Part shown: positions 59,820 through 64,000 of the stretch, piece after piece | How the letters are laid out: every line of letters starts with the position of its first letter | Numbering within the stretch: position 1 is the stretch's first letter | From: Sphingobium scionense | GTDB taxonomy: Bacteria; Pseudomonadota; Alphaproteobacteria; Sphingomonadales; Sphingomonadaceae | Assembly (NCBI RefSeq): GCF_014197035.1 | Contig: NZ_JACIEU010000007.1 | Location: forward strand, 186,001-250,000 | Reading direction: 5' to 3' | DNA length: 64,000 nt | Program-made: the position numbers and the translations under genes | Notes under the pieces: generated by a model | What the model saw: only the letters and a program-made list of their open reading frames with translations | What the model was told of the DNA's origin: nothing | The model's database searches: none

Positions 59820-59975
59820 AATTATCCGGAATCGCCAGAATTACGGGAATTATCCCATGATATTTATGTGAATTCACACGGACACACACCCATTCCAGAC
59901 AAATATCATGGCCATCGCTTTGACGATATATGCACATGCCAGTCACAAATGGCGATGGACCGCAGACATGAGAAA

Positions 59976-59998
59976 GGGGCCGCCGGGCAGGCGACCCC
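59976..59998 (-). terminator. Rho-independent terminator of the cold-shock protein gene
   Basis: On the minus strand GGGGTCGCC pairs with GGCGGCCCC around a 5-base loop (one G-T wobble) and is followed by TTTCT. It lies about 50 bases after the stop. Confidence 0.75.
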
Positions 59999-60016
59999 CT
60001 TCGATATTGCTGTCAT

Positions 60017-60043
60017 GTCGCCCGTTTACGGCGAACGGGCGAC
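60017..60043 (-). terminator. Stem-loop directly after the cold-shock protein stop
   Basis: Ten-base perfect stem (gtcgcccgtt with aacgggcgac) with a 7-base loop, 6 bases beyond the stop. It probably protects the transcript end or assists the terminator downstream. Confidence 0.6.
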
Positions 60044-60049
60044 AGCCGA

Positions 60050-60904
60050 TCAGTCGGCCTTGGACTGGAGGTTAACGGCCGCGTACTTGCCGCGACGATC
60101 GACTTCCAGTTCGAAGTCCAGACGATCACCCTCGTTGAGGGCCGCCATACCGGCGCGCTCAACGGCACTGATGTGCACGAAGGCGTCGGGCTGGCCGTCA
60201 TCGCGCTGAATGAAGCCGAAGCCCTTCATCGCGTTGAAGAACTTGACCGTACCGCTGGAGCGCTCGCCGGTCAGCTGACGCTGCGGGCCACGATCGGCAC
60301 CACCAAAACCACCAGCGCGGGGTTCACGCGGCTCGCGCGGCGGACCACGGTCGGTAACCGGCAGCGGCTCCCCGTCGATCACCAGATCGGTAGCCGAAAC
60401 CTTGCCGCCACGATCGACCAGGGTAAAGCCCAGCGGCTGACCCTCGGCCAGACCGGTCAGGCCAGCCTGCTCGACTGCGCTGATGTGAACGAAAACATCT
60501 TCGCCGCCATCGTCACGAACGATGAAACCGAAGCCCTTCTGTCCGTTGAAGAACTTGACGACACCCTTGCCTTCGCCAACGACCTGGGCCGGCATGCCAC
60601 GGCCACCGCCGCCGCCGCCACCGAAACCGCCGCCGCCGAAGCCACCACGACCGCCACCGCCGCCGCCGAAACCACCGCCGCCGCCGCCGCCAGCACCGCC
60701 GCCGAAGCCGCCGCGATCGCCGCCGCCGAAACCACCACGTCCGCGATCACCAAAGCCGCCACCGCCGCCGCCGAAGCCGCCACGATCGCCAAAGCCACCG
60801 CCGCCAAAGCCGCCACCGCTGCCCTGGTCGTAGAAATTATCGTCGCCGAAACCGTCGCGCTTGTCCTTGCCGCGCCCGCCGCGGCGCCCTCTATCAAAAC
60901 TCAT
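60050..60904 (-). CDS. Double cold-shock-domain protein with Gly/Arg-rich N-terminus
   Basis: A 284-residue RNA-binding protein. The first 105 residues are a low-complexity Gly-rich tract with RGG-like repeats (DRGGFGG, GGGFGDRG). Two cold-shock domains follow: CSD1 (about 110-170) with GVVKFFNGQKGFGFI and EDVFVHISAVEQAGL, and CSD2 (about 218-280) with GTVKFFNAMKGFGFIQRDDG and DAFVHISAVERAGM. Both keep the RNP1 (KGFGFI) and RNP2 (VFVHIS or AFVHIS) motifs. Sphingomonads often have double-CSD proteins, but a long Gly/Arg tract resembles eukaryotic RGG proteins. Followed by two stem-loops. Confidence 0.92.
   Translation of the reverse strand: MSFDRGRRGGRGKDKRDGFGDDNFYDQGSGGGFGGGGFGDRGGFGGGGGGFGDRGRGGFGGGDRGGFGGGAGGGGGGGFGGGGGGRGGFGGGGFGGGGGGGRGMPAQVVGEGKGVVKFFNGQKGFGFIVRDDGGEDVFVHISAVEQAGLTGLAEGQPLGFTLVDRGGKVSATDLVIDGEPLPVTDRGPPREPREPRAGGFGGADRGPQRQLTGERSSGTVKFFNAMKGFGFIQRDDGQPDAFVHISAVERAGMAALNEGDRLDFELEVDRRGKYAAVNLQSKAD
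60590..60830. repeat. Low-complexity Gly-codon tract
   Basis: Short degenerate repeats of Gly codons (plus strand reads ccg/cca/acc triplets) encode the Gly-rich arm of the double-CSD protein. Open frames in other registers here are by-products of the repeat. Confidence 0.8.
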
Positions 60905-61138
60905 GCCCTGTTAGTCACTTTCGCTTCGCCCCAAGACACATTGGACAAACATGTCGGGCGAATGACATGCACAATCCACCGCAATGATGCGGTTTGGGAA
61001 TCACTATATCAAGTTTTCCGGGCAGCGCGAATGATTTTGCACATCAAGCAAAAAGAGCGCCCATCCCCCCGGTTTTAGGGGCGGCCCGGCCAAAGCGTCG
61101 ATTGCGATATGGCCCGTTTCCCCATAGAGGGAAAAGCC

Positions 61139-61756
61139 ATGACCGTCCATTTCCATGAAGAAGATCTGCCCGAGGGCGTCCTTGCCCCCGGCCCGATCGC
61201 CGTCGATACCGAAACCATGGGGCTCATCACCCCGCGCGATCGCCTGTGCGTCGTCCAGATCAGCGACGGCAAGGGCGACGAGCATCTGGTCCGCTTCAAT
61301 CCGGGCAGCGACTATGCCGCGCCGAACCTGAAAGCCGTGCTGGCCGATCCCGAACGGATCAAAATCTATCATTTCGGCCGGTTCGATATCGCCGCGATCC
61401 AGCATTATCTGGGCGTCGTCGCAGCCCCCGTCTATTGCACCAAGATCGCATCGAAGCTGGTGCGCACCTATACCGACCGCCATGGCCTGAAGGAACTGGT
61501 CCGCGAACTGCTGGGCCAGGATATCAGCAAGCAGCAGCAGTCGAGCGACTGGGGCGGCCCGGTGCTGTCCGAGGCGCAGAAGGATTATGCGGCATCGGAC
61601 GTGCGATTCCTGCACCAATTGAAGGCCGAACTGGACAAGCGCCTGACCCGGGAAGGCCGGATGGAACTGGCCCAGGCCTGTTTCGACTTCCTGCCCCATC
61701 GCGCCGCGCTGGACCTGGCCGGCTGGCCCGAGAACGATATCTTCTCGCACATGTAA
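61139..61756 (+). CDS. rnd: Ribonuclease D (short form, 3'-5' exonuclease)
   Basis: A 205-residue DEDDy exonuclease. Motifs are IAVDTETMGL (Asp and Glu), YHFGRFDIAAI (Asp) and DYAASDVRFLHQL (Tyr and Asp). The HRDC domain of E. coli RNase D is absent; this short form is usual in alphaproteobacteria and acts in tRNA and small-RNA processing. ATG 61139 has GAGGGAAAAG upstream. It lies 21 bases before lptC, the typical rnd-lptC-lptA order. Confidence 0.92.
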   Translation: MTVHFHEEDLPEGVLAPGPIAVDTETMGLITPRDRLCVVQISDGKGDEHLVRFNPGSDYAAPNLKAVLADPERIKIYHFGRFDIAAIQHYLGVVAAPVYCTKIASKLVRTYTDRHGLKELVRELLGQDISKQQQSSDWGGPVLSEAQKDYAASDVRFLHQLKAELDKRLTREGRMELAQACFDFLPHRAALDLAGWPENDIFSHM

Positions 61757-61777
61757 GCGACGGGAGCGGCACGCACC

Positions 61778-62425
61778 ATGTCCATCCAGGCCGAGCAGCA
61801 GCGCCATGCACGCCGTCACTGGGCGCGGCCGGGCGGCAGCCATGACCGACTGGTGCGCCTGCTCAAAAACTATCTGCCGGTGGCGGTCGGCGTGCTGACC
61901 GCCCTGCTGGCCACCGCTCCCTTCACCGGCGGCGACAAGGTCAGCTTCGTCCTCGACAAGAACAAGGTCGAGGTGGCGAAGGAACGGATGCGCGTGTCCG
62001 AAGCCCTGTATCGGGGACAGGACAGCAAGGGCCAGCCCTTCTCGCTGCGCGCCGGCTCTGCCGTGCAGAAGAGTTCGCGCGAGCCGATCGTCGACCTCAA
62101 CGCCATGTCGGCGCGCATCCTGTTGCCCGAGGGGCCGGCGGTGCTGAACGCACAGAAGGGCCGCTATGACATGGAGACCGAACGCGTCGCCATCGTCGGC
62201 CCGGTCCAGTTCGAGGCCGCCGGCGGATACCGCCTGGTCACCCGCGACGTCGGCATCGACCTGCAGACGCGGCGGATGAAAAGCGCAGGCCGGGTCGACG
62301 GGCGCATCCCGATCGGCACGTTCAGCGGCGACCATCTGGAAGCAGACATGAATGCACGCACGGTCACGCTCAACGGCCGGGCGACCTTGCGCATCGAACA
62401 AAATGGCCTCAAAGGGCAGAACTGA
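61778..62425 (+). CDS. lptC: LPS export protein LptC
   Basis: A 215-residue single-pass inner-membrane protein of the Lpt complex, which carries LPS from LptB2FG to LptA. The membrane helix is at about residues 34-52 (YLPVAVGVLTALLATAPF). The rest is a twisted beta-jellyroll, recognised by its position and by NAQKGRYDMETERVAIVG and GYRLVTRDVGIDL. It is coupled to lptA (stop and start share a base). Confidence 0.9.
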   Translation: MSIQAEQQRHARRHWARPGGSHDRLVRLLKNYLPVAVGVLTALLATAPFTGGDKVSFVLDKNKVEVAKERMRVSEALYRGQDSKGQPFSLRAGSAVQKSSREPIVDLNAMSARILLPEGPAVLNAQKGRYDMETERVAIVGPVQFEAAGGYRLVTRDVGIDLQTRRMKSAGRVDGRIPIGTFSGDHLEADMNARTVTLNGRATLRIEQNGLKGQN

Positions 62426-62982
62426 TGAAACGCACCCTCGTCCTGCTGTCGACCGTTGCGCTGGGCGCGACTGGCCTCCTCTACGCCGGCGCCGATGCGC
62501 AGGTGTTCAAGAATCATGACAGCAACGCGCCGGTGAACTTCAACGCCGACCGGATCGAGGTGCAGGACCGCGCCGACCGGGTGGTGGTATCGGGCAATGT
62601 CGAGGTGACGCAGGCCGGCATGACACTGAACGCGGCCCGCATGACCGTCGCCTACAAGCAGCAGCCCAACGGCGCGGCGACCACCGGCAACGGCGTGGAG
62701 ATTCAGCGCATCGACGCGTCGGGCAATGTCGTCATCACCAAGGCCAACCAGACCGCGCGCGGCAATGTCGCCATCTATGACCTCAATGCCAAGCTGATCA
62801 CCATGGTCGGCAATGTCTCGCTGACCCAGGGCGTCAACCGCCTGACCGGCGGACGGCTGGTGATGGACCTCAACAGCGGCCGCACCACTGTCGACGGCCG
62901 CTCGTCCGGCGGCGCCGGCACATCGACCAGCCCCAGCGGCCGCGTCTCGGGCACCTTCACGGTGCCGCAGCGCCAGAACTGA
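62425..62982 (+). CDS. lptA: LPS periplasmic carrier LptA
   Basis: A 185-residue periplasmic protein with a signal peptide (to about residue 25, GADAQ) and the OstA-like jellyroll: NFNADRIEVQDRADRVVVSGNV, MTLNAARMTVAY, GNVSLTQGVNRLTGG. It bridges LptC and LptD in LPS transport. The C-terminal tail is Ser/Gly/Pro-rich and variable. In most alphaproteobacteria lptB follows; it is not present downstream here. Confidence 0.92.
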   Translation: MKRTLVLLSTVALGATGLLYAGADAQVFKNHDSNAPVNFNADRIEVQDRADRVVVSGNVEVTQAGMTLNAARMTVAYKQQPNGAATTGNGVEIQRIDASGNVVITKANQTARGNVAIYDLNAKLITMVGNVSLTQGVNRLTGGRLVMDLNSGRTTVDGRSSGGAGTSTSPSGRVSGTFTVPQRQN

Positions 62983-63038
62983 TCCGGGGTCGGGAGGTCG
63001 GGCGACGCGTTTCAGGCGGCCTAACGGCTATCGATTCC

Positions 63039-63107
63039 CGTCATTGCGGGCGCAGCGAAGCAATCCACAAGTGGGAAATGGATTGCTTCGCTGCGCCCGC
63101 AATGACG
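63039..63107. repeat. Intergenic inverted-repeat element 1
   Basis: Perfect 29-base arms (63039-63067 and 63079-63107) with an 11-base loop. The arms begin cgtcattgcgggcgcagcg. Sequences of this kind recur in intergenic regions of sphingomonads and other alphaproteobacteria (REP-like). They form very stable hairpins. Confidence 0.85.
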
Positions 63108-63155
63108 ATGTCGGGTTTTGGCGGCTAACGAGCAAAGACTGCCCTCTCCAACTTT

Positions 63156-63241
63156 CGTCATCCCGGACTTGATCCGGGATCCATTCGGCACTCCCAATCT
63201 GGCGTAGCGCAAAATGGATCCTGACTTTCGTCAGGATGACG
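63156..63241. repeat. Intergenic inverted-repeat element 2
   Basis: An outer dyad (cgtcat...ggatccat with atggatcc...ggatgacg) encloses two inner hairpins, tcccgga-N5-tccggga at 63161 and tcctga-N6-tcagga at 63219, giving a Y-shaped fold. The left arm cgtcatcccggacttgatcc is a recurrent intergenic word in sphingomonads, known to me from general experience and not checked. Confidence 0.75.
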
Positions 63242-63392
63242 CCAACAGGGATCGACGGGTTGCGACCAGTTTTTGCCACTCCCCAAAATCGTCCGTATCG
63301 CTGAAACCGGACACTCATTCAGGTGGCACATTGAAGGCTGCATGACCAAATTTAGCCAATAAAGCTTATTGAGGGATAGCAACAGCCGGGTG

Positions 63393-64000
63393 TTACTTGT
63401 CCTGCTTACATGCAAGATCGGCGGCGAAGACCCTCCAGCCGGCAACCACTGCGTCGCGTTGACGACTCGAACCGCCGTTCACAATTGATCCGAAGCTCTC
63501 GCCGGTGATTTGATTGAGCACCGCATCAAGTCCATCCACGACCTGCTCTGGCCCGTAGTGACGCATCCCCTCGAACGCGTCTGGCGCGTGGTTCACGAGG
63601 GAGATCGCCTGCGTGCGTAGATGGCGACGATCATCCATCTGCGCAATGATGGCAGGCACTGCTACGTTACCCAACGCTTCGAGCTGGTCGAATACATGCT
63701 GCTGCTGATCGCCATCGACTTGACCGAGACTGGCGATGAGCGCGCGCACCTTCGCGAAGTGGGGAAGCGTGGTATTGGCCCGCCACGATGCGACGACCTT
63801 CGCCTGCCGTGAAGCTTCGGCGCGTGTAGCGGCGACCGTCAGGTCAGTTGCCGGCTTCAATGCGTCCGGCGTATAGCCAGCGAAGTATAGGCTAACAGGA
63901 CCATCATCTACTCGGTTAAGAAATAGGATGGCCGGTTCGCCAGCTAAGCCAAGCATTGCAGCATTAGATGGCTTGTATGTGGCATCCTGCGGATAGAAGC
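63393..64000 (-). CDS. Hypothetical protein of atypical codon usage (5' end beyond window)
   Basis: The minus frame is open from the stop at 63393 to the right edge, about 202 codons visible, so the true start is outside or at the internal ATG 63956. Visible features are GEPAILFLNRVDDGPVSLYFAGY at the left of the frame, a HEAT-like helical middle (RALIASLGQVDGDQQQHV, GNVAVPAIIAQMDDR) and a C-terminal AGWRVFAADLACKQDK. Codons such as TTA, CTA, AGC, GTA and GAT are frequent, unlike the GC-rich third positions elsewhere. This points to recent acquisition. I do not recognise the family. Confidence 0.6.
   Translation of the reverse strand, partial: FYPQDATYKPSNAAMLGLAGEPAILFLNRVDDGPVSLYFAGYTPDALKPATDLTVAATRAEASRQAKVVASWRANTTLPHFAKVRALIASLGQVDGDQQQHVFDQLEALGNVAVPAIIAQMDDRRHLRTQAISLVNHAPDAFEGMRHYGPEQVVDGLDAVLNQITGESFGSIVNGGSSRQRDAVVAGWRVFAADLACKQDK

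Larger units (their letters stand above)
59667..59975. other. AT-rich intergenic region upstream of the TonB receptor
   Basis: About 310 bases. The part at 59757-59830 is AT-rich and carries two dyads (59757-59776 and 59804-59819). The right part, to 59970, has no recognisable gene; a small plus-strand open frame there reads over the terminators of the cold-shock gene and is not credible. Confidence 0.5.
62983..63392. other. Intergenic region with two repeat elements
   Basis: About 410 bases after lptA. It contains two strong inverted-repeat elements (63039-63107 and 63156-63241), then 150 bases without any clear gene. Some short open frames on the minus strand simply read through the repeats. 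Confidence 0.6.

Noticed and set aside
59811..60209. Plus-strand open frame of 132 codons between the TonB receptor and cold-shock genes
   Set aside because: It runs through two terminators and the end of the cold-shock gene, and codon usage changes within it.
1..64000. CRISPR arrays, insertion sequences, prophage genes or rRNA genes
   Set aside because: No regularly spaced repeats, no transposase or integrase motifs, no phage structural genes and no rRNA-like sequence were seen.

Overview
The window is chromosomal DNA of a high-GC alphaproteobacterium, most likely a sphingomonad (Sphingobium, Sphingomonas or Novosphingobium type). Pointers to this are the strong G/C third-position codon bias, two large TonB-dependent receptors, a DUF4169 protein, the rnd-lptC-lptA block and the polysaccharide gene repertoire. 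The assignment is by gene families and codon style only; there is no rRNA in the window.

Layout. 1-7 kb holds household and regulatory genes: a sensor kinase (cut by the left edge) with its OmpR-type regulator, a secreted five-EF-hand protein, argG, a Pro/Ala-rich membrane protein, a DUF4169 protein and a LacI-type regulator. 7-43 kb is a large exopolysaccharide (EPS) locus. It opens with a GumD/WbaP-type initiating sugar transferase and is interrupted by a FixL/FixJ-like two-component pair. A leftward operon follows (two GT2 proteins, a FAD oxidoreductase, a PHP/amidohydrolase-like protein, a GT4, a hexapeptide acyltransferase and a flippase). The rightward genes comprise an ArnT-like membrane glycosyltransferase, an SDR epimerase, a GH5 glycanase, an outer-membrane barrel, an OPX export protein, an AAA ATPase, a PCP co-polymerase, a P-loop-less BY-kinase-like protein, a GT4-GT26 fusion, a GT2, an ExoV-like pyruvyltransferase, a further GT4, a GumK-like glucuronosyltransferase, a GumE-like polymerase, an OafA-like acyltransferase, a second flippase, ManA and ManC. 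Taken together this reads as a Wzx/Wzy-type heteropolysaccharide with xanthan-like logic (Glc-Glc-Man-GlcA core, acyl and pyruvyl decoration).

42.6-49.5 kb is a compact lasso-peptide cluster: precursor A, split B1/B2, cyclase C, an HPr-kinase-like tailoring kinase and an ABC exporter, with a nucleotidyltransferase divergently oriented. The precursor fits the B1 recognition pattern (Y-x-x-P...G...T at -2). It predicts a 24-residue core with a 9-residue Gly1-Asp9 ring and a C-terminal Ser, the residue phosphorylated by the kinase in paeninodin-type systems. I regard this as the most exciting system in the window.

49.6-63 kb returns to core functions: tRNA-Gly(TCC), a LysR regulator, a zinc-type (ZnuD-like) TonB receptor, a NUDIX-DUF47 fusion with a Pit phosphate transporter, an HTH regulator with a palindromic operator next to its start, another TonB receptor, a double cold-shock-domain protein, RNase D, lptC and lptA. 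After lptA the usual lptB neighbour is missing. Instead there are two intergenic inverted-repeat elements and a gene of atypical codon usage that runs off the right edge, suggesting a rearrangement or island boundary.
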